From: SIG603 sp964370635
Lineage (GTDB): Bacteria; Bacillota; Clostridia; Oscillospirales; Acutalibacteraceae
Direction: 5' to 3'
Assembly (NCBI GenBank): GCA_964370635.1
Contig: CAYJJU010000001.1
Coordinates: 62,001 to 126,000 of the forward strand
DNA: 64,000 nt
This document shows, piece by piece, positions 15,974 through 25,870 of this stretch. The translations under genes and the position numbers were made by a program. Within the stretch, counting starts at the first letter, position 1, and every line of letters begins with the position of its first letter. A model generated the notes under the pieces. The model ran no database searches. It saw only the letters and a list, made by a program, of their open reading frames with translations, and was not told where the DNA came from.

Positions 15974-16531
15974 TTATTTTAACTGTGATAAAATATAGGC
16001 CACTGCGACATCTATAGATTTATTGTCATTTAATGTGCCGTTTGCCACCATGTCCGCATGCCATCTGGTGGGTTCAACCAGCTCATTATGCCTAAATCTA
16101 ACGGTGTCTATATATCGGTCCGTGACCTGCTCGTATGTGTCACCACACTGCATATGCCTTTTAATTCTTCTTACAAGTCTTGCATCGCTGTCAAGGTCTA
16201 CGTATATTTTAAAATCGGCACTTTTTCTTATAAAGTCAAGATGAAGTGCAAACAAGCCTTCCACTAACAGCACGTCAAAATCGGAATTTTTCATATCCTC
16301 AAAATCCTTTTGCAAGTCGTCTAAATAAAGCCCTGAAGGATGATTGTGTTCTACATATTCTATGCCTGTAATAGGCGCTATAACCGTCGGCGGTTCTTTC
16401 ATCATATATGAATCTAAACTTAAACGTTTTATGTTTGTTTTTTGACTTAATATTTCCATCATTTTATCGCACATTGTCGATTTGCCGCTACAAGTTCCAC
16501 CTGCTACAACTACTATATATGGTGTTTTCAT
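15974..16531 (-). CDS. Uridine kinase / phosphoribulokinase-family P-loop kinase
   Basis: A 185-residue nucleoside or sugar kinase. The P-loop is GGTCSGKSTM at residues 11-20. A catalytic Asp-rich DLDSDARLVRRIKRHMQ helix and the YIDTVRFRHNELVEPTRWHAD stretch (in two parts) are typical of uridine kinases. It is shorter than Udk (about 210). Uridine/cytidine phosphorylation is the likely role, but paralogs in Clostridia have other substrates. It diverges from the MATE gene at 16660. Confidence 0.82.
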   Translation of the reverse strand: MKTPYIVVVAGGTCSGKSTMCDKMMEILSQKTNIKRLSLDSYMMKEPPTVIAPITGIEYVEHNHPSGLYLDDLQKDFEDMKNSDFDVLLVEGLFALHLDFIRKSADFKIYVDLDSDARLVRRIKRHMQCGDTYEQVTDRYIDTVRFRHNELVEPTRWHADMVANGTLNDNKSIDVAVAYILSQLK

Positions 16532-16659
16532 TTTTTACCCCCATGTTACTATTTATTTTTCTTATATAATAGTATACACTTTACTTTTGGATTAGTAAAG
16601 TATTTATTTAAATAAAATTTCACATTTTTAACTAATTTTTTTGTACAAAAGGAGTCTTT

Positions 16660-18027
16660 ATGAGAAGCAAATTATCGAAATTTATAGGTTCAAAACAGTT
16701 TTACATAACTGCAATCACAATTGCTTTACCTATTATGGCACAATCCTTTGTGACTTCTTTTGTTAATTTAATTGACAATGTAATGATAAGTTCTTTAGGC
16801 GCTACGGCGCTTACCTCGGTGACGGTTGCAAATAAATATTACATGATACTCAACGCCGCATTAATGGGAATAGGTGGCAGCGGCTCCATATTTATCTCTC
16901 AGTTTTTCGGCGCAAACAACAAGAAAAACTGCCAAAAAATATTTAATATGGTTTTAAGTTTTGCGCTTTTTATCGGCGCATTATTCATGTTTGCAATTTG
17001 GTTTTACGGCAGTGAAATTTTATCTCTTTTCACTCAGACAGACTCAATCATGAGCACCGCCACTTTGTACATAAACTACATAAAATTCAGCTACATCCCG
17101 TTTGCCTTGTCCTTTGTAATAATGACAAGCCTTAGGGCGGTGGGAATTAACAACATACAGCTAAAAGTAGGTATCTGCACCGTTTTGACAAATACCCTTT
17201 TAAATTACACGCTAATTTATGGAAACTTTGGACTTCCCGCAATGGGGGTTGAGGGCGCGGCCCTTGCCACTTTAATAGCAAGATTTTTAGAAATGTCTGT
17301 ATACTTTATCGTTTTAATTAAAAGCAGATATTTTTTCAAACTTCAATTTACAAAGATTTTCAAATATGATTTCACCCTTTTAAAAACCGTGATAAAAAAG
17401 GCGCTTCCCCTTATAACAAACGAGGTTTTTTACTCTATAGGATACACGGTCATTTTCGCCTCATACATGATGATTGACGAAAATCAAATTGCAGGAATTT
17501 CGGCGGCCGACACGGTTGTAAACATTGCCTATATTATATTTGGCGGTCTTTCAAGCGCCGTTGCGATATTAATTGGCAAAAAGCTCGGTGCAGGCGAAAT
17601 TAGTGAGGCCAAAGATAATGCAAGAAAACTCACAGTCTTTGGCGGAATGGTCGGCGTAGGAATTGGCGTTATCCTGTTTTTTATAGCCCCGCTCGTCCCC
17701 CAAATTTTCGGTTTAGGCGAAGAACTTAATCAAACCATTATTGCAATTTTAAGGATTAAATCCGTGCTTATTTGGGTATTTGTAATTAACGTCTGCGTCT
17801 TTTTCACCCTGCGAGCCGGCGGCGACATGCTCTCTACCTTGATACTTGACTGCGGAATACTTTGGGGACTCACCGTCGTCACCGCCCTAGTCCTTTCAAA
17901 CTTTACAAACCTACCCCTTACCACGGTTTATTTTATAGTAGAAGCCATAGAAATATTAAAATCTGTCTTGGCAATTTACTTTTTCAAGCGTGGGCGCTGG
18001 GCGAAAAACCTCACATTAAATCACTGA
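16660..18027 (+). CDS. MATE family efflux transporter
   Basis: A 455-residue membrane protein with 12 predicted helices that exports organic cations or drugs using an ion gradient. Family features include PIMAQSFVTSFVNLIDNVMI at the start and the repeated fold in the second half (ALPLITNEVFYSIGYTVIF). AAAGGAG lies 7 bases before the ATG. It is distinct from the tandem MATE pair at 35.9-38.7 kb. Its stop abuts the convergent acetyltransferase stop with no gap. Substrate unknown. Confidence 0.92.
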   Translation: MRSKLSKFIGSKQFYITAITIALPIMAQSFVTSFVNLIDNVMISSLGATALTSVTVANKYYMILNAALMGIGGSGSIFISQFFGANNKKNCQKIFNMVLSFALFIGALFMFAIWFYGSEILSLFTQTDSIMSTATLYINYIKFSYIPFALSFVIMTSLRAVGINNIQLKVGICTVLTNTLLNYTLIYGNFGLPAMGVEGAALATLIARFLEMSVYFIVLIKSRYFFKLQFTKIFKYDFTLLKTVIKKALPLITNEVFYSIGYTVIFASYMMIDENQIAGISAADTVVNIAYIIFGGLSSAVAILIGKKLGAGEISEAKDNARKLTVFGGMVGVGIGVILFFIAPLVPQIFGLGEELNQTIIAILRIKSVLIWVFVINVCVFFTLRAGGDMLSTLILDCGILWGLTVVTALVLSNFTNLPLTTVYFIVEAIEILKSVLAIYFFKRGRWAKNLTLNH

Positions 18028-18591
18028 TTAATTTTTCATTACTATATGTTTTTTAATGACTTCTTTTGTAAAAATAGTTTTATAAAGTTTATCTATACTA
18101 TCACGCACCTTGTCTATGTTTAGGCTGTGGTTTATACTCATTATTTTAAAATCCGCCTCATAGACATAGGTCTTTAAGTCTGTCATTTCACAGCCGTTTC
18201 TAAGATAAAAATTGATGCGCCTTGTCCTTATTTCCTTTTCTTTTTCGTCTAAGGCAAATTCAGGGTCGTCTACCTCTAGCAAAATAGGACAGTCCAGATG
18301 CTTTTTACTTACAAGCTCTTTTACAACAAAACTTCCTATTCCCTTATTCCTTACGTTTTTTGTGCTTGCAAGATAGTCAAGCAGGGCACAACTTTTGTCG
18401 GGACTTACGGCAAGCATTGCATAACATAACAGCTCATCCCCATCATATGCGCCTATGCAGTAATAGTTTCCGCTATCGTATAAAAGCCTCATATGTAAAA
18501 GACTTTTAAGCTCTTTTGGCGGAAATGCCTCGGGCATATAATTTTTAAATATAAATTCCATTTCTTCTTTACTAAGCACTTTAATTTGCAT
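18028..18591 (-). CDS. GNAT-fold acetyltransferase
   Basis: A 187-residue acetyl-CoA-dependent N-acetyltransferase. The core has LLDYLASTKNVRNKGIGSF, where the NKGIGS turn is the acetyl-CoA pyrophosphate loop, followed by the INFYLRNGCEM segment. I start at MQIKVL because GGAGG is 9 bases upstream; a longer in-frame reading would overlap the divergent radical SAM gene. Substrate unknown. Confidence 0.82.
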   Translation of the reverse strand: MQIKVLSKEEMEFIFKNYMPEAFPPKELKSLLHMRLLYDSGNYYCIGAYDGDELLCYAMLAVSPDKSCALLDYLASTKNVRNKGIGSFVVKELVSKKHLDCPILLEVDDPEFALDEKEKEIRTRRINFYLRNGCEMTDLKTYVYEADFKIMSINHSLNIDKVRDSIDKLYKTIFTKEVIKKHIVMKN

Positions 18592-18627
18592 ATAAATAAA
18601 CCTCCAATTATTGATAAGGAGCAACTT

Positions 18628-19563
18628 ATGAACCCCTTTAAATTCAGTTTTGACAATAAAAGATATCATACCTTAGCTTACCATAACAGGGCAAACTTTT
18701 GCAAGACCTATAAAGCCGCTCTTAATGTGGGTCTTAGCTGTCCAAATATTGACGGGACAAAGGCTTTTGGCGGTTGCATTTTTTGCAGTGAGAACAGCTC
18801 CTATTTTGCGGCCGATAAAAATTTAGGCATAATAGAGCAGTTAGAGCTTGAATATTTAAGGATTTCCAAAAAATATAAAGACCCACAGCTCACAGCATAT
18901 TTTCAGTCGGGCTCAAACACGCACACCACAGCCTCTCACCTATATACTATGCTAAAAAGCGCCGCAAGTTTTCCACATGTAAAAAATATTTCGATAGCGA
19001 CAAGGGCAGACTGCCTTAAAGACGAGATATTAAGCACTTTGTATGAGATGTCTAAAGTTTTGCCGATAACGGTAGAGCTTGGCCTTCAAAGCTCAAACGA
19101 CGACACTGCAAGGCTAATAAACAGGGCGCATGACTTCAAAGATTTTGAAATTGCCGTAAAAAAACTACACCATGCAAAAATACGCGTGTGTGCACATATT
19201 ATAAATGGACTGCCAAAAGAAACGAAGGATGATATGTTAAAAACCGCAAAAGATTTGGCGATACTAAACATTGACGCCCTAAAAATACATCTATTACATG
19301 TAAGTAAAGGCACTAAGCTTGCCACCCTTTACCAAGACGGTAAATACACACCGCTTACACTAAAAGAGTATGTGGACATAGTGGTCTCTCAGCTTGAAGT
19401 TTTGCCACCAAAAACCGTTATAGAGCGCATTACGGGCGACGGCGACAAGCGCACACTTTTAGCCCCGCTTTGGAGCAAAGACAAAATAAGAGTCTTAGGA
19501 AGTATCGACGTAGAAATGGCAAAGCGAAACACATGGCAAGGAAAGCTTTTAACCGAGAGTTAA
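18628..19563 (+). CDS. Radical SAM protein, YhcC/YtqA (TIGR01212) family
   Basis: A 311-residue radical SAM enzyme of unassigned function. The Fe-S cluster cysteines lie in LSCPNIDGTKAFGGCIFC, with the wide first spacing typical of this family. YFQSGSNTHT, GLQSSNDDTARLINRAHDF and INGLPKETKDDMLKTA are family signatures. I start at MNPFKF, with AAGGAG seven bases upstream. Heptamer repeats begin directly after its stop codon. Confidence 0.92.
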   Translation: MNPFKFSFDNKRYHTLAYHNRANFCKTYKAALNVGLSCPNIDGTKAFGGCIFCSENSSYFAADKNLGIIEQLELEYLRISKKYKDPQLTAYFQSGSNTHTTASHLYTMLKSAASFPHVKNISIATRADCLKDEILSTLYEMSKVLPITVELGLQSSNDDTARLINRAHDFKDFEIAVKKLHHAKIRVCAHIINGLPKETKDDMLKTAKDLAILNIDALKIHLLHVSKGTKLATLYQDGKYTPLTLKEYVDIVVSQLEVLPPKTVIERITGDGDKRTLLAPLWSKDKIRVLGSIDVEMAKRNTWQGKLLTES

Positions 19564-19660
19564 ATTAATAACTATTAACTATTAACTATTAACTATTAAC
19601 TATTAACTATTAATTATTAACTATTACCTATTAACTATTAACTATTAATTATTAACTATC
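19564..19660. repeat. Heptamer tandem repeat TTAACTA
   Basis: About 13 near-perfect copies of TTAACTA with a few TTAATTA variants. It starts right after the radical SAM stop codon. The complementary tract follows leuB at 31637-31722. Confidence 0.9.
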
Positions 19661-19662
19661 CC

Positions 19663-19691
19663 TTGCACTATTACAAATTTTTGTGTATAAT
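19663..19691 (+). promoter_or_regulatory. Sigma-A promoter of the GH25-like gene
   Basis: TTGCAC and TATAAT with a 17-bp spacer, 52 bases before the ATG at 19744. Confidence 0.65.
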
Positions 19692-19743
19692 AAGCGTAAT
19701 AATGATTTTTATTTGTCAGTCTAAGACGAAAGGAAAAAGTAAA

Positions 19744-20649
19744 ATGAATAACAATGTAAAAAGTTCAAATATTGTGGCAAAAAAGCTATTTTATATAGGT
19801 GTTGTATTTTTAAGCCTGCTTGTAGTTGCGGCTATTGTATTTTTTGAATTTACTGACGGAGCGCTTTTTGAAACTCCCGAGCCTGTAAATCCCGTGCTTG
19901 ACGTTGCAGACGGTGAGCTTTTAATAAACGATTTGTATGAGGGAAATTTAAGCATTCCTAATTTTAGCAGGTCGACAAACGAATATAATCTAGATGCATT
20001 TTATAATGAAAACGGCGTTATTTCTTATTCAGATTCCCAAACCTATGTCGGAATTGATGTGTCTGAATTACAAGGGGCAATAGACTGGGTCACAGCAAAA
20101 GAGAGCGGAGTTCAGTTTGCCATGATAAGAATAGGATACCGTGGAAGCACACGAGGAAACATTTACGAAGACACTCAGTTTTCGTCAAATATCACGGCGG
20201 CTAAAGAGGCCGGAATAAAGGTGGGCGTTTACTTCACTTCACAGGCAATAAGCGTTGACGAAGCAGAAGAGGAAGCCAGTTTTGTGCTGGATTTAATTCG
20301 TGATTATCAACTGGATTACCCCATAGCCTATGAGTGGAAAATGCCAAGCGAAGACGACAGCGCCGCGAGAACTGCAAATTCGCTGGGCATAGATGTATCA
20401 AAGTATGCAAAGGCATTTTGCGACAGAATAAGCCTTGCAGGCCATAAAGTCGTGGTGCAAACCACAAAATCACTCGCCTACACTTTTTATGATTTAGAAC
20501 TTTTAAAAGATTATGACGTGTGGCTTAATGAACATCAACCTTTACCATCATTTTATTATGATTTTCCAATGTGGCAATATAGCAGCAATGCCACTGTAAA
20601 CGGCATTGAAGGACCTGTAAATATCAATATTTCATTTGTAAATTATTAA
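19744..20649 (+). CDS. Membrane-anchored GH25 (lysozyme-like) protein with altered active site
   Basis: A 301-residue protein. One membrane helix (15-34) anchors a GH25 muramidase-like barrel outside the cell. Family features: YVGIDVSELQGAIDW with D105, FAMIRIGYRG, GVYFTSQAIS and the final MWQYSS. The usual catalytic D-x-E after the fourth strand reads E197-W-K199, so the second acid is replaced by lysine. Near the end, the usual VDLN-type segment reads VNIN. It may therefore bind cell wall without cutting it. The start at 19744 has AAAGGA upstream; a longer in-frame reading runs through the promoter. Confidence 0.82.
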   Translation: MNNNVKSSNIVAKKLFYIGVVFLSLLVVAAIVFFEFTDGALFETPEPVNPVLDVADGELLINDLYEGNLSIPNFSRSTNEYNLDAFYNENGVISYSDSQTYVGIDVSELQGAIDWVTAKESGVQFAMIRIGYRGSTRGNIYEDTQFSSNITAAKEAGIKVGVYFTSQAISVDEAEEEASFVLDLIRDYQLDYPIAYEWKMPSEDDSAARTANSLGIDVSKYAKAFCDRISLAGHKVVVQTTKSLAYTFYDLELLKDYDVWLNEHQPLPSFYYDFPMWQYSSNATVNGIEGPVNINISFVNY

Positions 20650-20660
20650 TATGCTCAGCA

Positions 20661-20689
20661 TTGATTTAAAGAAAATTCTGTGATATAAT
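20661..20689 (+). promoter_or_regulatory. Sigma-A promoter of the c-di-GMP gene pair
   Basis: TTGATT and TATAAT with a 17-bp spacer, 40 bases before the start at 20729. Confidence 0.7.
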
Positions 20690-20728
20690 GTAGTTTAGGG
20701 CGAAATATTTTTATAAGAGGTGGAATAC

Positions 20729-23053
20729 TTGAACAACAAGATATATAATTTAGAATATTTTTTAGAACATAAACTTAATGTGAATTTAAGTTTTATAACT
20801 ACGGTTTTTACACAAACGCCATATCCTGTGATTGTTTTTGACACAGATTTTAACGTTTGTTCGTGCAATAAAAATTTACCTGATTTGTTTGAATGTAAAG
20901 ATGAAGAAGAATTCGCTATGCATTTTCACAAATTATTTCCGCTTAAACAGCCAAGTGGCGAATTTAGCGGTGAAAAAATCAGACACCATTTTGACAGTGC
21001 ACTCGAAAGCGGCAAAGATACCTTTTATCTTGTGTGCTCTGACATGATAGGCAAGCTAATAAATGCGCAGTTCACATTTTTAAGAGTAGAGGCTAAAAAT
21101 GCAAATGAAAAGCCTTATGTGCTTGCGTTTTTACAAGATATAAGCACCTTTGTAAAGGAAAAAGAAAGAGAAAAGTTATTTATTAAAAAGCTTCGTGCGC
21201 TCATAGACGCTACGCCTTTATGCATGAGTTTATGGAGCGACAAATATGAAAATGTACTGTGCAATGCTAAAGCAGTTGAGCTTTTTGACCTTGCAACAGA
21301 ACAACAATATCTCGATGAATTCTTTAAGCTTTCTCCAAAATTCCAGCCCGACGGCGCAAACAGCGAGGATACATCTCTTGCCTACATAAAACGCGCTTTT
21401 GACACGGGATTTGTAAAATTTAAATGGATGCACTGTAATTTAAACGGCGAAGAAATTCCGGCAGAGATTACACTTGTAAAGGTACTTGGCATAGGCGACG
21501 AAGGCGGCGACATGGTCGCAGGTTTCACAAGAGATTTAAGGCCTCAGCTTTTAGGATATAATAAAATACACGCCGTTGAAGAATATTTCTTCAATAAAAT
21601 TTCCGACAAAACTCTTATAGATGTAATGTCACGACTCTCGGAAGAGTGGTTTTTCGTGGTCGACATTAAGACCTCTACAATTCAGTATTTTGGAAACGGC
21701 GGTAAAATTTTCGATACTAACGACGAAAATGAGCTTTTCCCTGAGCATCTCATCAATAGCGGCGTCATATATAAAAGCGATATCCCTGAATTTACCCGTA
21801 TAGTAGAAGACATGAAACACGGAATAGTAAGCTCTTCAGACATACGTTTGGTGGCACTAGACGGCTCTGTTAAGTATCACAGATTTATCTATCAAGTCGT
21901 AAGTGACAGCAATAACGAACCCATGTCCGTAATAGGAAAAGCGGTAGATATCAATGAGCAAAAGACTATAGAACTTCGCTCAAAAACCGACCTTCTTACA
22001 AATTGCTATAACAAAATTACCGCAGAAACGGCAATTGCCGACGCACTTTACGAAAACGATAAGGTGCATCACGCACTATTTATTATAGACATAGATAACT
22101 TCAAGGCAATTAACGACAACTTAGGCCACCATTTCGGTGACATGGTCTTAAGCGAGCTTGCAACAGGCCTAAAACCTTGCTTTAGAAGCAACGATATCAT
22201 TGGCCGAATAGGCGGAGATGAATTTATCTCATTTGCAAACAATCTTTCAGACAAGAAGACTATTGCGGCAAAGGCTGCAAAAATTAATGAGATTTTTAAC
22301 AAGAGTTATACCGGTAATCACTCCGATTACAATATATCCGCAAGTATCGGTATTGCAAGATATCCGAAGGATGGAAAAACTTATGAAGAGCTTTACAAAG
22401 CGGCTGATAAGGCACTTTATCAGTCTAAACTCAGCGGCAAAAACCGTTTTACTTTCTATGACATTAAATTCTTAGACGGCACAATGAAAAACCGCACCAT
22501 ACTTGAAAACGCAAACAGACTTGCTAATTCATATTTTGATGCAAACCTTATTACCACCGTCTTTGATATACTTTATGAAGCAAAGAACATTACACTTTCA
22601 ATCAATCTTGCACTCAGACTCTTAGGCGAAAGCTTAGGCGCTGACCGCTCTTATATATTCGAAACTTTCGATAACGGAAAAACTTATTCAAACACACTCG
22701 AATGGTGCAAGGACGGAATTAATCCGGAAATTGATAATCTACAGGGCATTACCGCAGAGGTACTCGACGCATTCTTCGTCTTTGGCGCTTCTTCGGGAAT
22801 AGTTTACAGCAACGACTTAAGCGTATTTGAAGATGCAAGAACCTTTGATTTAATGGCAGAGCAAGACATTAAATCCTTCCTTCACGCACAAGTAAAAGAA
22901 AAGAACTTTGTCAAACTCTTCTTAGGACTTGATGATTGTACTAAGGCAAGAGTTTGGAGCGAAAAAGAAATTAATACTTTGCAATACCTTGCAAAAATGA
23001 TGTCGACATTTTTACTTCTCGACCAAGAACGAAACAGTAAATTAGAAAATTAA
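20729..23053 (+). CDS. PAS-GGDEF-GAF diguanylate cyclase
   Basis: A 774-residue cytosolic sensor making cyclic-di-GMP. Three PAS-like regions (about 20-135, 150-275, 300-405) precede the GGDEF domain, whose motif GRIGGDEF is intact near residue 495. FIIDIDNFKAINDNLGHHFGD carries the metal and substrate residues. The C-terminal 190 residues look like a GAF domain (LGADRSYIFETFDNGKTYSN). I prefer the TTG start at 20729, since GAGGTGG lies 5 bases before it; a GTG nine bases earlier falls inside that site. The FIST-EAL gene follows 24 bases later, so a cyclase and a phosphodiesterase are probably co-expressed. Confidence 0.9.
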   Translation: MNNKIYNLEYFLEHKLNVNLSFITTVFTQTPYPVIVFDTDFNVCSCNKNLPDLFECKDEEEFAMHFHKLFPLKQPSGEFSGEKIRHHFDSALESGKDTFYLVCSDMIGKLINAQFTFLRVEAKNANEKPYVLAFLQDISTFVKEKEREKLFIKKLRALIDATPLCMSLWSDKYENVLCNAKAVELFDLATEQQYLDEFFKLSPKFQPDGANSEDTSLAYIKRAFDTGFVKFKWMHCNLNGEEIPAEITLVKVLGIGDEGGDMVAGFTRDLRPQLLGYNKIHAVEEYFFNKISDKTLIDVMSRLSEEWFFVVDIKTSTIQYFGNGGKIFDTNDENELFPEHLINSGVIYKSDIPEFTRIVEDMKHGIVSSSDIRLVALDGSVKYHRFIYQVVSDSNNEPMSVIGKAVDINEQKTIELRSKTDLLTNCYNKITAETAIADALYENDKVHHALFIIDIDNFKAINDNLGHHFGDMVLSELATGLKPCFRSNDIIGRIGGDEFISFANNLSDKKTIAAKAAKINEIFNKSYTGNHSDYNISASIGIARYPKDGKTYEELYKAADKALYQSKLSGKNRFTFYDIKFLDGTMKNRTILENANRLANSYFDANLITTVFDILYEAKNITLSINLALRLLGESLGADRSYIFETFDNGKTYSNTLEWCKDGINPEIDNLQGITAEVLDAFFVFGASSGIVYSNDLSVFEDARTFDLMAEQDIKSFLHAQVKEKNFVKLFLGLDDCTKARVWSEKEINTLQYLAKMMSTFLLLDQERNSKLEN

Positions 23054-23077
23054 TTTTTTTAGAAAGTGTGACAAAAG

Positions 23078-25636
23078 ATGTTGAGATTTACCCAAATTTA
23101 CCAAAACAAACAGCATTTAAGCGATTTCTTAGAGCGGCGAAACATCAATAAAGATGTTAATTACAGTGTACGTATTATCACTTCAAACCTACAAAAAGAT
23201 GAGGCATTAAATGTCCTTCATGAGGTAAAAGAAATTTTGCCAAACTCCACAATACTAGGCGCCTCTTCTGCGGGTGGCGTGCTAGTTGACGGGAAGATTG
23301 TGGATAATGAAACGGTCATTATCATAGAGCTTTATCAAAAATCCCATGTCATAATTAACACTTACTCATGGGATGAACTTTCTCCTAAGGAGCTTGCAGC
23401 TGCCATACATGCTGATTTTTGCCCGTATGCCACCGAGCACTCTACCCCACTTGTAAACATTATTTGCTCAGACCAATATCCTGATGTTAATGAATTTGTA
23501 TCGCACGTAAACGACCTTGAACCCATTTTAAAACTCACGGGCGGTGTAGTTGGCGACATTATAAGTACAAATTTACCGGGATATATCTTTACAGCAGACG
23601 GCATTCTTGATAATAGCGTTATCACCTACTGTATCGTGGGCGACGATGTTGTAGACTTTGTAAAACTTTCCGCTTCAATGGAGCCTATAAGCCCTGAGTA
23701 CACCATCACTAAAACAAACGGAAGCTTTATTGAGGAAATTGAAAACGAGTCGGCAGTCGACTGGCTTCATAACTATCTTGATATTGAAGGAGAGCCGGGA
23801 GTTTCAGTAGGTGAAGATTGGACAGCGACTGCCACTACAGATTATTTGGTCCATTTCCCCTTAATGATTGAAAACAGCACAAAAAGCGGTCGATTTACAA
23901 GGTATGACCAAGAAAACAACAAACTATCCCTTTACTATAGTAAGCTTCCCGAAAACACAAAATTTAGGGTAGGCTATGTAAACCCTAGCAAAACCACTTC
24001 GGAAACCTATGATATTTGTGAAGATATTTTAGATACACCTGTAGAATACATGTTTATTTATGCTTGTCTTTTCCGAAAACTCTATCTTTCAAACTGCATC
24101 ACATGGGAAATGTTACCATTTGAAAATTACCATATTTGCGGTATGTTTATGATGGGCGAAATTGGTTTTGACGGAAAGAAAAATCAGCTCTTAAACGGCT
24201 CTTCGGTCTTTGTAGGCTTTGCAGAAAATGACACCTATGTCATTCCTGATATTTCAAAAGTTGAGGATACAAAACTTATAGAAGACAATGACAGCTTTAT
24301 TAAGAAGGCAAAACAAAAAGGCTTAGAGCATATCAGAGAAGGCGCTACTTCTATTATATCGAAAATCGAAAAACAAAAAACAGAAATTGTATCAGACAAA
24401 TTTCTAGACCCCCATCTCTCTTTTCCAAATGTGTATAAATTCGAGCAAGATAAAGACGAATTTGACATAAACAAGGTTTTTGTCATTGACGTTTCAACGG
24501 CCGACACTACTATCGCCGTTGTAGGACAGGACATGTACTATTTGACTTGCAAAAGCATACTTTCTCGCATTTCTGACAGACTTGAACAAAGAGGCATGGA
24601 ACACAGCACGGGAGTATATATATTAAATTACAAAACATTCATCATCGCAGGTAAAAAAAGAGTCTCTGCAGAATTCTTCCTTGAAAACATGAAAATGCTA
24701 TTCAACGAATTCGAACACGAAAAGTCCATGCAAACAGGACTTCCTACAGTTTTAAGAGGCGCTGTGGTTTTAAATCAAGATAAAATTCTTGAAACTGCAT
24801 TAAATCTTTTACTTGCTACTAAGGACTCGGGTGATAACTTCTTCGTATATGACAAAGAAAGTGATCTTGCAAAGCCAAATTCAGGCACTCAAGAAGAGTC
24901 TAAAATTATAAACCTAATAGCAACCGCTATTACGGATAACGGCATAGTCCCATATTATCAAGGCCTTCATAATAATAAGACAGGTAAAATTGATAAATAT
25001 GAGGCGCTAATGCGTATTGTTGACTCTGAGGGAAATGTGCACACACCATTTGTATTTATGGATGTTGCCAAAAAATATAAATTTTATAACAGAATAAGCC
25101 AAATCATGATAGAAAAAGTGCTCAATGATTTTGAACACAGAGAGGAAACCGTTTCGATAAACGTTTCTCTTCAAGACATTCAATCAGACATTTTTAGGAC
25201 TTGGCTTGTAGGCAAACTTAGCGCTTATTCTCACCCTGAGCGAGTGATTATCGAATTTGTCGAAACCGAAAATTATCAAACTTTAAACACTTTATTTGAC
25301 TTTGTAAGCAGAGTTAAAGAACTTGGAAGCGGCATAGCCATAGACGATTTTGGCTCAGGCTACTCAAACTTTTCAACTCTATTATCACTAAGCCCCAATT
25401 TTATCAAAATTGATGGAAGCATAGTTAAAAAACTTCAAAGCAGTAATGACAATGTTATAATTTTAAACACTATAAAATTTCTTGCTTCGCAAATTAAGAC
25501 TTTAACCGTTGCGGAATTTGTCGAAAATAGTGAAATCCAAGAAATTGTAGAAAACCACGACGTCACCTATTCTCAAGGCTACCTATTCGCAAAACCCTTG
25601 CCGCTTGATGAGATAGATAAAATGCTGGATAGTTGA
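23078..25636 (+). CDS. FIST - degenerate GGDEF - EAL phosphodiesterase
   Basis: An 852-residue cytosolic protein. FIST_N (about 25-225, with ILGASSAGGVL and LTGGVVGD) and FIST_C (about 235-375) form a small-ligand sensor. Residues about 460-605 look like a worn GGDEF domain in which the signature reads AGKKR. The EAL domain (about 612-850) has E642 in KYEALMRI, IDDFGSGYSNF and FIKIDGSIV, so it should hydrolyse cyclic-di-GMP. It sits 24 bases after the cyclase gene. Confidence 0.9.
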   Translation: MLRFTQIYQNKQHLSDFLERRNINKDVNYSVRIITSNLQKDEALNVLHEVKEILPNSTILGASSAGGVLVDGKIVDNETVIIIELYQKSHVIINTYSWDELSPKELAAAIHADFCPYATEHSTPLVNIICSDQYPDVNEFVSHVNDLEPILKLTGGVVGDIISTNLPGYIFTADGILDNSVITYCIVGDDVVDFVKLSASMEPISPEYTITKTNGSFIEEIENESAVDWLHNYLDIEGEPGVSVGEDWTATATTDYLVHFPLMIENSTKSGRFTRYDQENNKLSLYYSKLPENTKFRVGYVNPSKTTSETYDICEDILDTPVEYMFIYACLFRKLYLSNCITWEMLPFENYHICGMFMMGEIGFDGKKNQLLNGSSVFVGFAENDTYVIPDISKVEDTKLIEDNDSFIKKAKQKGLEHIREGATSIISKIEKQKTEIVSDKFLDPHLSFPNVYKFEQDKDEFDINKVFVIDVSTADTTIAVVGQDMYYLTCKSILSRISDRLEQRGMEHSTGVYILNYKTFIIAGKKRVSAEFFLENMKMLFNEFEHEKSMQTGLPTVLRGAVVLNQDKILETALNLLLATKDSGDNFFVYDKESDLAKPNSGTQEESKIINLIATAITDNGIVPYYQGLHNNKTGKIDKYEALMRIVDSEGNVHTPFVFMDVAKKYKFYNRISQIMIEKVLNDFEHREETVSINVSLQDIQSDIFRTWLVGKLSAYSHPERVIIEFVETENYQTLNTLFDFVSRVKELGSGIAIDDFGSGYSNFSTLLSLSPNFIKIDGSIVKKLQSSNDNVIILNTIKFLASQIKTLTVAEFVENSEIQEIVENHDVTYSQGYLFAKPLPLDEIDKMLDS

Positions 25637-25653
25637 TATAGCCTCAAATGAGG

Positions 25654-25812
25654 GGCTGTGACGTAATTGTTATAATATATAAATTTTTGTAGGGGCGAAC
25701 CTGTGTGTTCGCCCGAAACTAATGGTAAAATCCAAGGTTTCGGGCGGTCACATAGGACCGCCCCTACATTTGTCCGTCAATATTACGAAAATTATTCTAT
25801 TTCGTCACAGCC
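25654..25812. repeat. Nested palindromic MITE-like element
   Basis: Outer inverted repeats (GGCTGTGACGTAA and its imperfect partner) enclose an inner pair TGTAGGGGCG/CGCCCCTACA at 25688-25697 and 25759-25768. These in turn enclose further short palindromes. It has no ORF. A similarly built element with other sequence lies at 60310-60478. Confidence 0.75.
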
Positions 25813-25827
25813 TCTATTATTATAATA

Positions 25828-25870
25828 AAAAATGCGAAAGCATTTCACCACAACTATCAACTCTCAACTA
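25828..25870 (+). repeat. Hairpin-heptamer repeat overlapping the EAL gene stop
   Basis: An AAATGCGAAAGCATTT hairpin is followed by CACCACAACTATCAACTC and CTCAACTA-type heptamers. The last bases supply the stop codon of the minus-strand EAL gene. Related copies lie at 47518-47535, 49133-49196, 51094-51150 and 56379-56422. Confidence 0.7.

Noticed and set aside
19564..19660. Heptamer tract as CRISPR or replication iterons
   Set aside because: There are no unique spacers, no rep or DnaA-box features, and the same tract recurs after unrelated genes.
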